Source: Mycolicibacterium arabiense
GTDB taxonomy: Bacteria > Actinomycetota > Actinomycetes > Mycobacteriales > Mycobacteriaceae
Reading direction: 5' to 3'
DNA: 64,000 bases
Assembly: GCF_010731815.2 (NCBI RefSeq)
Contig: NZ_AP022593.1
Location: forward strand, 4,154,001 to 4,218,000
Within the stretch, counting starts at the first letter, position 1. Every line of letters starts with the position of its first letter. Shown here piece by piece: positions 47,406 to 57,030 of the stretch. The notes beneath the pieces are model-generated. The model searched no databases, was not told the DNA's origin, and saw only the letters and a program-made list of their open reading frames with translations. The translations under genes and the position numbers were made by a program.

Positions 47406-48005
47406 ATGCAACTCCTCGTCATCCGGCACGCGCTGCCGCTGCGCAGTGCACCCGGTCAAGGATCGGACCCCGACCTGTCGCCCGAGGGCGTCGAGCAGGC
47501 CGGCCGACTACCGGAGGCGCTCAAGCGGTTTCCGATCACTCGGCTGGTGAGCAGCCCGCAGCGCCGCGCCCTGCAGACGGCTCAGCCCGTCGCCGACGCA
47601 CTGGGCCTGGACGTCGACGTCGACGACCGGTTGGCCGAGTACGACCGCGACCTCACCCACTACACGCCGATCGAGGAGGCGTCGCAGGAGGACGTGCAGC
47701 GCCTGATCGACGGCCACCTGCCCGGCGGGGTCGACGAAGACGCGTTCGTCGCCCGGGTTCTGGAGGGCGTGAAGGACATCGTCGCGGGCGCCGAGCACGA
47801 CGACACGGTGGCGCTGTTCAGCCACGGCGGCGTCATCAATGCGCTGGTGCACGACGTCATGCAGACCGAGCGGTTGCTGTGCGTGCAGGTGGACTACGCG
47901 GGAATCACCCGGTTGCTCGCATCGCGCGAGGGCAAGCTGGGGGTGGCCTCGATCAACGGCACCGAACACGTATGGGATCTGCTGCCGCGAAACAAGCGGT
48001 GGTAG
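47406..48005 (+). CDS. Histidine phosphatase family protein
   Basis: Phosphoglycerate mutase-like phosphatase of 199 aa. RHALPLR at 7-13 carries the phospho-His8, SSPQRRALQTAQPVADAL the second Arg, and LFSHGGVINAL the second His. The substrate is unknown. ATG 47406 is preceded by GAAAGG. It is followed 9 bp later by the APH-like gene, so probably co-transcribed. Confidence 0.9.
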   Translation: MQLLVIRHALPLRSAPGQGSDPDLSPEGVEQAGRLPEALKRFPITRLVSSPQRRALQTAQPVADALGLDVDVDDRLAEYDRDLTHYTPIEEASQEDVQRLIDGHLPGGVDEDAFVARVLEGVKDIVAGAEHDDTVALFSHGGVINALVHDVMQTERLLCVQVDYAGITRLLASREGKLGVASINGTEHVWDLLPRNKRW

Positions 48006-48014
48006 ACAAGTGCC

Positions 48015-49061
48015 GTGACAACGGACGTTTCCCCCGACGCAACCGCCAGCCCCGACGGCCTCGACCTCACCGCCCTCGACCGGCACCTGCGGTCCATCGA
48101 CGTTCCGCGCACGGGTGACCTGCGCGCCGAACTCATCGCCGGCGGACGGTCCAACCTCACGTTCCTGGTGTCCGACGACGCGTCGAAGTGGGTCCTGCGC
48201 CGACCACCGCTGCACGGTCTGACCCCGTCGGCTCACGACATGGCCCGCGAGTTCAAGGTCGTCGCCGCGCTGGCGGGAACCAACGTGCCCGTCGCACGCG
48301 CAGTGGCGATGGCCGACGACGACGCGGCCATCGGCACCACCTTCCAGATGGTCGAGTACGTCCCCGGCCGGGTCGTGCGGCACACCGACGAACTACGGGC
48401 GCTGGGCGATCAGGCCACGATCGACGCCTGCGTCGACGCACTCATCGAGGTGCTCGCCAACCTGCACGCCGTCGACCCGGACTCGGTCGGCCTCGGCGAC
48501 TTCGGCAAGGCGACCGGCTATCTCGAGCGGCAGGTGCGCCGCTGGGGTTCGCAGTGGGACCTGATCAAGACCGACGACGACCCACGCGACGCCGACGTCC
48601 GCCTGCTGCACGCCAAGCTCGGCGAACGCATCCCGCCGCAGAGTCGCAGCTCGATCGTCCACGGCGACTACCGGATCGACAACACCATGCTCGACGCCGA
48701 CGACCCCACCAAGGTCCGCGCCGTGCTCGACTGGGAGATGTCGACCCTCGGCGACCCGCTGAGCGATGCCGCGCTGATGTGCGTCTACCGGCACCCCACG
48801 TTCCACAACGTGCACGCAGACGCGGCATGGGCGTCGGAGTTGATCCCGTCGGCTGACCAACTGGCGCAGAAGTATTCGGTGGCCGCGGGCCAGCCCCTGG
48901 CGCACTGGGACTTCTACATGGCCCTGGCGTACTTCAAGCTGGGCATCATCGCCGCGGGAATCCAGTTCCGCGACCGGATGGGTGGGGGCACCGAGTACGG
49001 CGACAAGGTCGGCGAGGCCGTCGGGCCATGCATCGCGATGGGACTCGCCGAACTGCGCTGA
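48015..49061 (+). CDS. APH/ACAD10-like phosphotransferase (Rv3761c-like)
   Basis: Kinase-fold protein of 348 aa. IVHGDYRIDNTMLD is the Brenner-type catalytic loop and LDWEMSTLGDPLSD the metal-binding loop; the N-lobe Lys is in SKWVLRRP. In M. tuberculosis the counterpart was named FadE36 although it has no acyl-CoA dehydrogenase fold. Such kinases phosphorylate hydroxyacyl-CoAs next to ACAD genes in other organisms. GTG start 48015. The substrate is not known. Confidence 0.9.
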   Translation: MTTDVSPDATASPDGLDLTALDRHLRSIDVPRTGDLRAELIAGGRSNLTFLVSDDASKWVLRRPPLHGLTPSAHDMAREFKVVAALAGTNVPVARAVAMADDDAAIGTTFQMVEYVPGRVVRHTDELRALGDQATIDACVDALIEVLANLHAVDPDSVGLGDFGKATGYLERQVRRWGSQWDLIKTDDDPRDADVRLLHAKLGERIPPQSRSSIVHGDYRIDNTMLDADDPTKVRAVLDWEMSTLGDPLSDAALMCVYRHPTFHNVHADAAWASELIPSADQLAQKYSVAAGQPLAHWDFYMALAYFKLGIIAAGIQFRDRMGGGTEYGDKVGEAVGPCIAMGLAELR

Positions 49062-49189
49062 CCAACGCAACAGCGGGGTAAGTCCGCTCACACCCGCACG
49101 ACGTGCGGTTTCACGTCCGTCGTGATGGGGTAGGCACGGGGCTGCTCGCGCCCGTCGCGAGACTCCCACGAACAGGAAAGGCGGTCGCC

Positions 49190-50059
49190 ATGCCGTCAGT
49201 GACCCCGCACGCCACCGCAGAGGCGCCTGCGCCGGAGTCCGGCGCCGAGACGACGCTCAAGCGCGACGTCGGCGTCGACCTCGACGTCTGGATCGACGCG
49301 CCGACGACGCTCGAATTCCAGATCGCCGTCGCCCCGCATCCCGGGGCCCAGATCACCGAGTCGCTCTCGTTCACGTTGAACGGCAAGGAGATCGAGGCAA
49401 CCGAGATCATCGGCGACCACGGCAACCGCATCCACAAGTTCGACGCGGGCAAGGGCAAGCTCCTCGCGAGCTACAGCGCGACGGTCATCGGCCAGGCCGA
49501 TCCCGCACCCGTCACCGAGATCGACCTGTCGACCTACCTTCGGCCCAGCCGCTACGCGGAGGCCGACAAGTTCTTCGGCTTCGCCGCCACCGAGTTCGGC
49601 CGTTACGTCGACTCGGCGACGGTGCTGGCGAAGGTGTCGTCATGGGTCGGCACGCGGCTGCACTACGTGCCCGGCTCGTCCGATCCGATCGACGGCGCCG
49701 CCGACACGCTGCTCGCAGGTGCGGGCGTGTGCCGGGACTACGCCCACCTCGTCGTCGCGCTGCTGCGCGCAGTGAACGTCCCTGCGAGGCTCGTCGCGGT
49801 GTACGCGCCCGGATGCGACCCGATGGACTTCCATGCCGTCGCAGAGGCCTACGTCGACGGCGTGTGGCGAGTGGTGGACGCCACGCTGCTGGCGCCGCGG
49901 CAGACACTGGTGCGGATCAGCACCGGTCGCGACGCCGCCGACACCGCGTTCCTCGACAACCACAACGGGTCGATCACGCTGAACTCGGCCGTGGTGCGGG
50001 CCGTGGTGGACGGCAACCTGCCCAACGACTCGATCGACGAACTGGTCTCGATCCGCTGA
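49190..50059 (+). CDS. Transglutaminase-like cysteine protease-fold protein
   Basis: 289 aa. N-terminal beta-rich domain (residues ~25-115) and a transglutaminase-like core with triad Cys181 (GAGVCRDYAH), His215 (DFHAVAEAYV) and Asp230 (RVVDATLLAP). Bacterial relatives act as peptidases or amidases. No signal peptide. ATG 49190 with AGGAAAGG upstream. Ends 1 bp from the convergent LapA-like gene. Confidence 0.9.
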   Translation: MPSVTPHATAEAPAPESGAETTLKRDVGVDLDVWIDAPTTLEFQIAVAPHPGAQITESLSFTLNGKEIEATEIIGDHGNRIHKFDAGKGKLLASYSATVIGQADPAPVTEIDLSTYLRPSRYAEADKFFGFAATEFGRYVDSATVLAKVSSWVGTRLHYVPGSSDPIDGAADTLLAGAGVCRDYAHLVVALLRAVNVPARLVAVYAPGCDPMDFHAVAEAYVDGVWRVVDATLLAPRQTLVRISTGRDAADTAFLDNHNGSITLNSAVVRAVVDGNLPNDSIDELVSIR

Positions 50060-50060
50060 A

Positions 50061-50441
50061 TCAGCGGATCGCGGCCTTGTAGTTCTTCTTGGCCGCACGC
50101 CGCAACTGGAAGATGCGCGCCGCTCCCGCGAGCACGGTGATGAGCCCGCCGAGGACGGCCGCGAAGAGAATGGCCACCCCCAGCGGCAGGCTCCAGTTCC
50201 AGCCGAGGAACTGGAAGGCGGTCGACTCGGTGTTCTGCGCGATGAAGATCAGCAGCACGATCAACACCAGGAAGCCGATGATCAGCGACGACCACAGGGC
50301 ACCCGCGCGGGTGAACTTGACCTGGCTGGCTGGCGGCGGGGGGTTGGGCGCCGGAGAGTCCGACGCCGACGTGTGCGCCGGGGGATCGAATGGCGCCGAA
50401 GACCCCGTATCGACGGGCGGCACGTGCGGGTCGGTACTCAT
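50061..50441 (-). CDS. LapA-domain membrane protein (Rv3760-like)
   Basis: 126 aa. A Pro/Ser-rich cytosolic N terminus (1-40) is followed by two TM segments (about 48-68 and 82-108) and a basic tail QLRRAAKKNYKAAIR, the layout of LapA/DUF1049 proteins. AQNTESTAFQFLGWNWSLPLG is the conserved loop. Function unknown. Divergent from proX across 147 bp. Confidence 0.85.
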   Translation of the reverse strand: MSTDPHVPPVDTGSSAPFDPPAHTSASDSPAPNPPPPASQVKFTRAGALWSSLIIGFLVLIVLLIFIAQNTESTAFQFLGWNWSLPLGVAILFAAVLGGLITVLAGAARIFQLRRAAKKNYKAAIR

Positions 50442-50588
50442 ACGTGCATCCTTGCCCCTCCGGCATCGGAATTAAACGAATATGACGGACCCGTTGCGCA
50501 TGACCTTGACGATCCAAAGGCGGGCGACGCGCCGTGTGGGCCGTTACTGTCGCTGTTTGGTGGGGGATACGTCGAAGGGACGTCCGTA

Positions 50589-51539
50589 ATGAAGTCGGCG
50601 CGAGGAGCAGTGCGCTACCGGGGGCCGATCGCCCTCGCCGCACTCGTGATGCTGTTGCTGTCTGCCTGTGGAAGCTCGAATCCGCTAGGCGGGGGCGAGA
50701 TATCCGGCGACCTGAAGTCGATCAAGGTGGGCTCGGCGGACTTTCCGGAGTCGAACATCATCGCCGAGATCTACGCCCAGGCGCTGGAGGCCAACGGTTT
50801 CGAGATCAGCCGCCAGTTCGGCATCGGCAGTCGCGAGACCTACATCCCGGCGGTGCAGGACCACTCGATCGACCTGATCCCCGAGTACACCGGCAACCTG
50901 CTGCAGTACTTCGACAAGGAGAACGAGGTCACCGACCCCCAGGCCGTGCTGCTGGCGCTCTACGACAAGATCCCCGGCGACCTCTCCATCCTGACGCCGT
51001 CGCCCGCCAACGACCAGGACACCGTCGCGGTGACGTCGGAGACCGCACAGCGGTGGAACCTCAAGACGATCGGCGATCTCGCCAAGTACTCCCCCGAGGT
51101 GAAGTTCGGCGGGCCGTCGGAGTTCATCAGCCGTGCCGAGGGCCTACCGGGACTGAAGGCCAAGTACGGCCTCGACGTCCCCCAGGCCAACTTCGTCTCC
51201 ATCAGCGACGGCGGCGGCCCGGCAACGGTCCGCGCGCTCGTCGACGGAACGGTGACGGCCGCCGACATCTTCAGCACGTCGCCGGCCATCCCGCAGAACA
51301 ACCTGGTGGTCCTCGAGGACCCGAAGAACAACTTCCTGGCTGCCAACGTCGTGCCACTGGTGGCGTCGCAGAAGATGTCGAACCAGCTGAAGTCGGTGCT
51401 CAACGCCGTATCGGCCAAGCTGACCACCGAGGCGTTGATCGAGATGAACACCGCCACGTCGGGCAACGGTGGCATGGACCCGGATGAGGCGGCACAGAAG
51501 TGGGTGCAGGACAACGGCTTCGACAAGGCGATCGGATGA
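50589..51539 (+). CDS. proX: Osmolyte ABC transporter substrate-binding lipoprotein ProX
   Basis: OpuAC-type binding protein of 316 aa. Signal peptide with lipobox LLSAC near residue 26, then KVGSADFPESNIIAEIYAQALEANGF and a two-lobed domain. It captures compatible solutes such as glycine betaine (the M. tuberculosis protein has also been shown to bind polyphenols) and passes them to ProW/ProZ. ATG 50589 with GAAGGGA upstream. First gene of proX-proV-proW-proZ. Confidence 0.94.
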   Translation: MKSARGAVRYRGPIALAALVMLLLSACGSSNPLGGGEISGDLKSIKVGSADFPESNIIAEIYAQALEANGFEISRQFGIGSRETYIPAVQDHSIDLIPEYTGNLLQYFDKENEVTDPQAVLLALYDKIPGDLSILTPSPANDQDTVAVTSETAQRWNLKTIGDLAKYSPEVKFGGPSEFISRAEGLPGLKAKYGLDVPQANFVSISDGGGPATVRALVDGTVTAADIFSTSPAIPQNNLVVLEDPKNNFLAANVVPLVASQKMSNQLKSVLNAVSAKLTTEALIEMNTATSGNGGMDPDEAAQKWVQDNGFDKAIG

Positions 51540-51576
51540 GCGCTCGCGCGAAGACCAGAAGAGTGAGGGTAAACGC

Positions 51577-52695
51577 GTGATCTCCTTCGAGAACGTCACC
51601 AAGACGTACCCCGACGGCACGGTCGCCGTGGACGACCTCACCCTGACGGTGCCCGAGGGCACCCTGACGGTGTTCGTCGGCCCATCGGGGTGTGGCAAGA
51701 CCACGTCCATGCGGATGATCAACCGGATGATCGATCCCACGTCGGGCACGCTGACCGTCGACGGCAACGACGTCACCAAGGTCGACGCCGTCAAGCTGCG
51801 TCTCGGCATCGGCTACGTCATCCAGAGCGCAGGCCTGATGCCGCACCTTCGGGTGATCGACAACGTGGCGACGGTCCCGGTGTTGATGGGCGAGTCGCGG
51901 CGGACCGCCCGCAAGAACGCCCGCGACGTCATGGAGCGGGTGGGGCTCGACCCCAAGCTGGCCAACCGGTACCCGGCGCAGCTGTCGGGTGGGCAGCAGC
52001 AGCGCGTCGGCGTGGCGCGCGCACTCGCTGCCGACCCGCCGATCCTGTTGATGGACGAGCCGTTCAGCGCGGTCGACCCGGTGGTGCGCGAGGAACTGCA
52101 GACCGAGATCCTGCGGCTCCAGAGCGAACTGCGCAAGACGATCGTCTTCGTCACCCACGACATCGACGAGGCGCTCAAGCTCGGCGACAGGGTCGCGGTG
52201 TTCGGCCGGGGCGGCGTGCTGCTGCAGTACGACGCACCCGCGCGGCTGCTGTCGAACCCGGCCAGTGACGACGTGGCCGGCTTCATCGGCGCCGATCGCG
52301 GTTACCGCGGCCTGCAGTTCACCGATGCCAGGGACGTCCCGCTGCACGACGTGCGCACCGTCAATGAGCCCGGTGTGGACGCACTCGACCTGAAGCCGGG
52401 CGAGTGGGCCCTGGTGCTCCGGCCGGACGGGTCGCCGTACGCATGGATCGACGCCAGCGGCGTGGGCCTGCACCGGCACGGAAAGTCGCTGTACGACAGC
52501 ACGATTGCCGGTGGGTCCCTCTTCGTGCCGGGTGGTTCGCTGCGGCTGGCGCTCGACGCTGCGCTGTCGTCGCCGTCGGGCCTCGGGGTGGCCGTCGACG
52601 CCAACAAGCAGGTGATCGGCGGTGTCCGGGCCGACGACGTCCTCGCTGCGCTCAAGAACCGCCCGCGCGACCACTGGGGTGAGCAGACCGCGTGA
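51577..52695 (+). CDS. proV: Osmolyte ABC transporter ATPase ProV
   Basis: ABC ATPase of 372 aa. Walker A GPSGCGKTTS, signature LSGGQQQRVGVARAL, Walker B ILLMDEPFSAVDP and the H-loop FVTHDIDEAL. The C-terminal ~110 residues form a CBS-like regulatory region seen in OpuA-type transporters. GTG 51577 with GAGGGT upstream. The proW start overlaps its stop (GTGA). Confidence 0.95.
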   Translation: MISFENVTKTYPDGTVAVDDLTLTVPEGTLTVFVGPSGCGKTTSMRMINRMIDPTSGTLTVDGNDVTKVDAVKLRLGIGYVIQSAGLMPHLRVIDNVATVPVLMGESRRTARKNARDVMERVGLDPKLANRYPAQLSGGQQQRVGVARALAADPPILLMDEPFSAVDPVVREELQTEILRLQSELRKTIVFVTHDIDEALKLGDRVAVFGRGGVLLQYDAPARLLSNPASDDVAGFIGADRGYRGLQFTDARDVPLHDVRTVNEPGVDALDLKPGEWALVLRPDGSPYAWIDASGVGLHRHGKSLYDSTIAGGSLFVPGGSLRLALDAALSSPSGLGVAVDANKQVIGGVRADDVLAALKNRPRDHWGEQTA

Positions 52696-53351
52696 ACTAT
52701 CTGCTGACCCATCTCGACGACGCGTGGGAGCTGACGCTCATCCACCTGTGGTTGTCGCTGCTTCCACTGCTGCTCGGGTTGGTCATCGCGGTCCCGCTGG
52801 GTTCGTTCGTGCATCGGACGACGGCGCTGCGGCGGATCACGACGGTGACGGCGAGCATCATCTTCACGATCCCCTCGCTTGCGCTCTTCGTCGTCCTGCC
52901 GCTCGTCATCCCGACTCGAATCCTCGACCAGGCCAACGTCATCGTGGCGCTGACGCTGTACACGGTCGCCCTGCTGGTGCGGGCGGTGCCCGAGGCGCTC
53001 GACGCGCTTCCGCCCGCCGTGCTCGACGCGGCCACCGCCGTCGGTTACACGCCGCTCAAGCGAATCCTCAAGGTGGAGTTGCCGCTCGCCGTTCCGGTGC
53101 TCGTCGCCAGCTTGCGGGTCGTCGCCGTCACCAACATCTCGATGGTGTCGGTCGGCTCGGTGATCGGCATCGGTGGTCTCGGCACCTGGTTCACCGAGGG
53201 CTACCAGGCCGACAAGAGCGACCAGATCATCGCGGGCATCATCGCGATCTTCGTGCTCGCGATCGTCATCGACACGCTGATCATGCTGGTAGGCAAGCTC
53301 GCCACACCGTGGGTGCGCACCGACCGCGCCGCGAAGGCGGGTGCCCGGTGA
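52692..53351 (+). CDS. proW: Osmolyte ABC transporter permease ProW
   Basis: 219-aa permease with five to six TM segments and the EAA loop ATAVGYTPLKRILKVELPLAVPVLVASLR. It forms the channel with ProZ. The GTG start overlaps the proV stop by 4 bp and the proZ start overlaps its own stop, so the four genes are tightly coupled. Confidence 0.94.
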   Translation: MNYLLTHLDDAWELTLIHLWLSLLPLLLGLVIAVPLGSFVHRTTALRRITTVTASIIFTIPSLALFVVLPLVIPTRILDQANVIVALTLYTVALLVRAVPEALDALPPAVLDAATAVGYTPLKRILKVELPLAVPVLVASLRVVAVTNISMVSVGSVIGIGGLGTWFTEGYQADKSDQIIAGIIAIFVLAIVIDTLIMLVGKLATPWVRTDRAAKAGAR

Positions 53352-54142
53352 ACTTCCTCTCTCAGGCGCTGTCGTACATCTTCACCGCCGCGAACTGGGC
53401 GGGCCCGGCCGGGCTCGGCGCCCGCATCCTCGAGCACCTCGAGTACACCGCCATCGCGGTGGTGTTCTCGGCGCTCATAGCGATCCCGATCGGCATGGTG
53501 ATCGGTCACACCGGGCGCGGCACCTTCCTGGTCGTCACCGGTGTGAACGCACTACGCGCACTACCGACGCTCGGCGTCCTGCTGCTCGGCGTGCTGCTGT
53601 GGGGTCTCGGGCTGATCCCGCCGACCGTCGCGTTGATGCTGCTCGGCATCCCGCCACTGCTGGCAGGCACGTACTCCGGCATCGCCAACGTCGACCGCTC
53701 GGTGGTGGACGCCGCCCGATCGATGGGCATGACCGAGATGCAGGTGCTGCTGCGCGTCGAGGTGCGCAACGCCCTGCCACTCATCCTCAGCGGGCTCCGG
53801 ACGGCGACGCTGCAGATCGTCGCCACCGCGACCGTCGCCGCGTACGCCAGCCTCGGCGGGCTCGGCAGATACCTCATCGACGGCATCAAGGTCAGGGAGT
53901 TCTACCTGGCCCTCGTCGGCGCGCTGATGGTCACCGCACTGGCCCTCATCCTGGATGCGCTGCTGGCGTTCGCGGTGTGGGCGGCCGAACCGGGAGCCGA
54001 CCGCTTCCGCCGTTCCGGCGACCTGCCGCAGCCGTTCCTGAGCGACGAGATCGCCCTGTCGAGCGCGAGTTCGTCTCGATCTGGAGCCAGTTCACCAGGC
54101 CGCTACGAACGCGAGGGTCCGTCGCCTACGGTAGAGGGGTGA
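53348..54142 (+). CDS. proZ: Osmolyte ABC transporter permease ProZ
   Basis: 264-aa permease. TM segments run from residue ~30 to 220, with the EAA loop ARSMGMTEMQVLLRVEVRNALPLILSGLR. The C terminus is about 25 residues longer than the M. tuberculosis protein and ends in a Ser-rich tail (ALSSASSSRSGASSPGRYE) that overlaps the next start by 4 bp. The tail may be a recent frame extension. Confidence 0.93.
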   Translation: MNFLSQALSYIFTAANWAGPAGLGARILEHLEYTAIAVVFSALIAIPIGMVIGHTGRGTFLVVTGVNALRALPTLGVLLLGVLLWGLGLIPPTVALMLLGIPPLLAGTYSGIANVDRSVVDAARSMGMTEMQVLLRVEVRNALPLILSGLRTATLQIVATATVAAYASLGGLGRYLIDGIKVREFYLALVGALMVTALALILDALLAFAVWAAEPGADRFRRSGDLPQPFLSDEIALSSASSSRSGASSPGRYEREGPSPTVEG

Positions 54143-54738
54143 GTGCAGCAGACCGCTCCGAGGAGACCCCAGGTACCTGGCCGTCCGTGCTGACGTGGCG
54201 TGCCCACGACTGCACCCGGATGGAGTCGGTCCGGGTACAAGTGTCGGGCAACCGCATTAAGGCGTATGGCCGCATCGTCGCCGCCGCGTCGGATACGCAT
54301 CCCGCGTTCAGCGCGTCGTACGACCTCGTCACCAACGACGCAGGCGCTACCAAGCGGCTGTCGGTCACGGTCACCTTGGCCGAACGCGAACGCCAGCTGT
54401 CGATCGCCCGTGACGAAGAGAACATGTGGCTGGTCCAGGACCACCAGAATCAGACGAAGCGCTCGGCGTTCGAGACCGCGCTGGACGTCGACGTGGCGTT
54501 CAGTCCGTTCTTCAACGCCCTGCCGATCCGCCGCACCGGTGTGCACCGCAGCGGCGAGTCGGTGTCGCTGCCGGTCGTCTACGTCCGCCTGCCCGACCTG
54601 ACCGTCGAACTCGAGACCATTGGTTACGCGAGTGTCGACGGCGCCATCGAACTGTCGTCGCCGTTGGCGAACACCGCCATCAGCGTGGACGACGACGGCT
54701 TCATCCTGGACTACCCAGGACTGGCAGAGCGGATCTGA
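54139..54738 (+). CDS. Putative glycolipid-binding domain protein (Rv3755c-like)
   Basis: 199 aa, same length as Rv3755c, of the PF06475-like family (PA1994 fold). Beta-rich, with the conserved end [20 protein letters not shown]. Binding of glycolipids is proposed from fold only. GTG 54139 overlaps the proZ stop, and the gene's last 38 bp overlap the 3' end of tyrA on the other strand. Confidence 0.85.
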   Translation: MSAADRSEETPGTWPSVLTWRAHDCTRMESVRVQVSGNRIKAYGRIVAAASDTHPAFSASYDLVTNDAGATKRLSVTVTLAERERQLSIARDEENMWLVQDHQNQTKRSAFETALDVDVAFSPFFNALPIRRTGVHRSGESVSLPVVYVRLPDLTVELETIGYASVDGAIELSSPLANTAISVDDDGFILDYPGLAERI

Positions 54739-55672
54739 TCACCCCGCCGGCCCGGCCTGCTGCGGCGAGTTCGTCGCGCCAGTCGGGGGCGCCGATCGTC
54801 GTCGTCAGAATTTGTGGCCTGCTGAAGCTGTCGTAGCGCATCCGGGCCGCATGGCCGGTTTCGACGAGTTCGGCCACCGACCCCGACCCGGCCAGGCTGG
54901 CGCGTGCCCGGGTCAGCAGGTCGATGGCCTGGTCCAACGACCCGAGCAGCTGTTCGGAGTTGGCCTCGCACATCGCGCGCACCAGGTCCGGTGCGGTGGC
55001 CGCGACCCGCGTGCCGTCGCGGAAGGACCCGGCGGCCAGCGCGAACGCGAGCGGGACGTGGCCTGCCGTGGCGGCCAGCGTCTCGGCCAGCAGGTGCGGC
55101 AGGTGCGAGATGGCGGCAGCGGCGGCGTCGTGCTCGTCGGACCGCGCGGGCACCACGAAGGAACCGCAGGCCAACGCCAGGTGCATGACCGTCGCCCACA
55201 CGGCCGGGTCGACGCCGTCGTCGACGCTGAGCACCCACGGAGCGCCCACGAAGAGTTTGGCGTCACCCGCCGCCCAACCGGAGTGCGCCGTGCCGGCCAT
55301 CGGGTGTCCACCGACGAAGCGGTCGGCGAGACCGTGCTTGCGCACTGCCTGTAGGACAGCGCCTTTGACGCTGGTGACGTCGGTCAGCGCGCAGTCGGGC
55401 GCCGTGCTGCGGATGTGGTCGAGCATGATGGGTAGCGCGGGCATCGGCACGGCCAGCACGATCAACGCGTCGGCCTGGGCGGCACGATCCAGTACGCCGT
55501 CGAGCGAGTTGGAGGCATCGAAGCCGTCGAAGCGCGCGGCCTCGACCCCGTCCATCGAGCGGTTGTAGCCGAATGCGTCCAAGCCGCTGGCCTTGGCGGC
55601 CCGCATCAGTGATCCGCCGATCAATCCCAAGCCGAGTACGCAGACCTGCGGTCTGCTCCGTGGACTCCCCAT
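54701..55672 (-). CDS. tyrA: Prephenate dehydrogenase TyrA
   Basis: 323 aa, converts prephenate to 4-hydroxyphenylpyruvate in tyrosine synthesis. NAD motif [15 protein letters not shown] (10-25), [10 protein letters not shown] and [13 protein letters not shown] for substrate binding, and a helical dimerisation domain. No ACT domain, so allosteric tyrosine control is not evident. ATG 55672 begins next to the Rossmann fold; the longer frame adds 21 unlike residues. Convergent overlap of 38 bp with the PF06475-like gene. Confidence 0.94.
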   Translation of the reverse strand: MGSPRSRPQVCVLGLGLIGGSLMRAAKASGLDAFGYNRSMDGVEAARFDGFDASNSLDGVLDRAAQADALIVLAVPMPALPIMLDHIRSTAPDCALTDVTSVKGAVLQAVRKHGLADRFVGGHPMAGTAHSGWAAGDAKLFVGAPWVLSVDDGVDPAVWATVMHLALACGSFVVPARSDEHDAAAAAISHLPHLLAETLAATAGHVPLAFALAAGSFRDGTRVAATAPDLVRAMCEANSEQLLGSLDQAIDLLTRARASLAGSGSVAELVETGHAARMRYDSFSRPQILTTTIGAPDWRDELAAAGRAGGVIRSALPVLGSPG

Positions 55673-55765
55673 GAATCTAGGTTGGCATACGGCCTCGTCG
55701 AGGTGGCGCAGGGCTTGGCCTTCACCGCTGGTCAAAGGGCGTCGTTGAGGACTAGCGTCTAGCTC

Positions 55766-56284
55766 ATGGGAGCACAGCGTGCACAGGCGCAGAACCAGGC
55801 CGCAGACCTCCCCGACGGCTTCGGTATCGCCGTCGTTCGCGAGGATGGCAAGTGGCGTTGTACGTCGATGAAACGCGCCGCGTTGACGAGTCTCAAGGCC
55901 GCTGAAACGGAGCTACGCGAGATGCGCAGCGCCGGCGCGGTTTTCGGACTCCTCGACATCGACGACGAGTTCTTCGTGATCGTCCGGCCCGCACCCGCGG
56001 GGACTCGGCTGTTCCTATCCGATGCCACCGCGGCCCTGGACTACGACATCGCCGAAGAGGTGCTACGCAAGCTCGACGCGAACATGGATCTCGACGACCT
56101 CGAGGACGAGGACCCCTTCGAGGAGGGTGACCTCGGTCTGCTGTCCGACCTCGGACTGTCCGACAGCGTGTTGAGCATCATCCTCTCCGACGACGAGTAT
56201 GCCGACGAGCAGCTCGGCCGCATCGCCCAGGAGATGGGCTTCGCCGACGAACTGGCGGCGGTGCTCGACAAATTGGACCGTTGA
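55766..56284 (+). CDS. TadA-associated conserved protein (Rv3753c-like)
   Basis: 172 aa, the actinobacterial protein always found before tadA. Roadblock-like N-terminal half ([23 protein letters not shown]) and a very acidic C-terminal half ([19 protein letters not shown]). Function unknown; a tRNA deaminase partner role is inferred from the TTGA overlap with tadA. Divergent from tyrA. Confidence 0.9.
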   Translation: MGAQRAQAQNQAADLPDGFGIAVVREDGKWRCTSMKRAALTSLKAAETELREMRSAGAVFGLLDIDDEFFVIVRPAPAGTRLFLSDATAALDYDIAEEVLRKLDANMDLDDLEDEDPFEEGDLGLLSDLGLSDSVLSIILSDDEYADEQLGRIAQEMGFADELAAVLDKLDR

Positions 56285-56733
56285 GCACCGACGAGCGCTT
56301 GATACGCGTCGCGCTCGAGGCCGCCTCGGCGGCAGGGCCGGCCGACGTCCCGATCGGAGCGGTCGTGTTCGGTCCCGACGGCGTCGAATTGGCCCGGGCC
56401 GCCAACGCCCGGGAGGAACTGGGTGACCCGACTGCCCACGCGGAGATCATCGCGATGCGTGCCGCGGCCAAGGCGCTGGGCGACGGGTGGCGACTCGAGG
56501 GCACGACCCTGGCGGTGACCGTCGAACCCTGCACGATGTGCGCGGGCGCGCTGGTGATGGCCCGCGTGGCGCGGGTGGTGTTCGGGGCCTGGGAGCCGAA
56601 GACCGGTGCGGTCGGCTCGCTGTGGGACGTGGTCCGCGACCGGCGGCTCACCCATCGCCCGGAGGTCCGGGGTGGGGTGTTGGCGGCCGAGTGCGCCGCG
56701 CCGCTGGAGGCGTTCTTCGCGCGGATGCGCTGA
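56281..56733 (+). CDS. tadA: tRNA-specific adenosine deaminase TadA
   Basis: 150-aa zinc deaminase that edits A34 to inosine in tRNA-Arg(ACG), which is encoded at 34952-35024. Zinc motif TAHAEI (His53, catalytic Glu55) and PCTMC (Cys84, Cys87), with the C-terminal helix EAFFARMR. The TTG start overlaps the upstream stop (TTGA). Confidence 0.94.
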   Translation: MSTDERLIRVALEAASAAGPADVPIGAVVFGPDGVELARAANAREELGDPTAHAEIIAMRAAAKALGDGWRLEGTTLAVTVEPCTMCAGALVMARVARVVFGAWEPKTGAVGSLWDVVRDRRLTHRPEVRGGVLAAECAAPLEAFFARMR

Positions 56734-56839
56734 CCCCCGCCGAGACTGCTATCAGATCGCGAAATCAACGTCGGGAGTGATCTCCCCGCAGTCTGGGCGC
56801 GATTAGGGGCGCGGCGCGGTTGCCGGTAAGCTGCCACAC

Positions 56840-56930
56840 GGTGGCGTGTCCGAGCGGCCTAAGGAGCACGCCTCGAAAGCGTGTGACGGGTAACCCCCGT
56901 CCGAGGGTTCAAATCCCTCCGCCACCGCCA
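56840..56930 (+). tRNA. tRNA-Ser (anticodon CGA)
   Basis: 91-nt type II tRNA. Acceptor GGTGGCG/CGCCACC, discriminator G, CCA encoded, anticodon loop CTCGAAA giving CGA, long variable arm. The neighbourhood after tadA matches serX of M. tuberculosis. A terminator follows at once. Confidence 0.97.
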
Positions 56931-56934
56931 TAAT

Positions 56935-56971
56935 CGCCCCGCTGCCACGGCAGTCAGGGGCGGTTTTCTTT
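56935..56971 (+). terminator. Rho-independent terminator after tRNA-Ser
   Basis: Outer stem CGCCCC (56935-56940) with GGGGCG (56957-56962), inner CTGC/GCAG, then GTTTTCTTT. It ends the tRNA-Ser transcript. Confidence 0.8.
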
Positions 56972-56974
56972 CGC

Positions 56975-57013
56975 CAAAGAAGAACGGCCCCCTCGTCGCC
57001 GAGGGGGCCGTTC
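56975..57013 (-). terminator. Rho-independent terminator of the repeat-protein gene
   Basis: Perfect 13-bp stem: GAACGGCCCCCTC (56982-56994) and GAGGGGGCCGTTC (57001-57013) around a 6-base loop. On the minus strand it is followed by TTCTTT and lies 17 bp after the stop of the gene at 57031-58563. Confidence 0.82.
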
Positions 57014-57030
57014 GTCACTTCGTTCCGTGC

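Noticed and set aside
50501..50550. TTGACG as a -35 box for proX
   Set aside because: No acceptable -10 hexamer at 16-19 bases.
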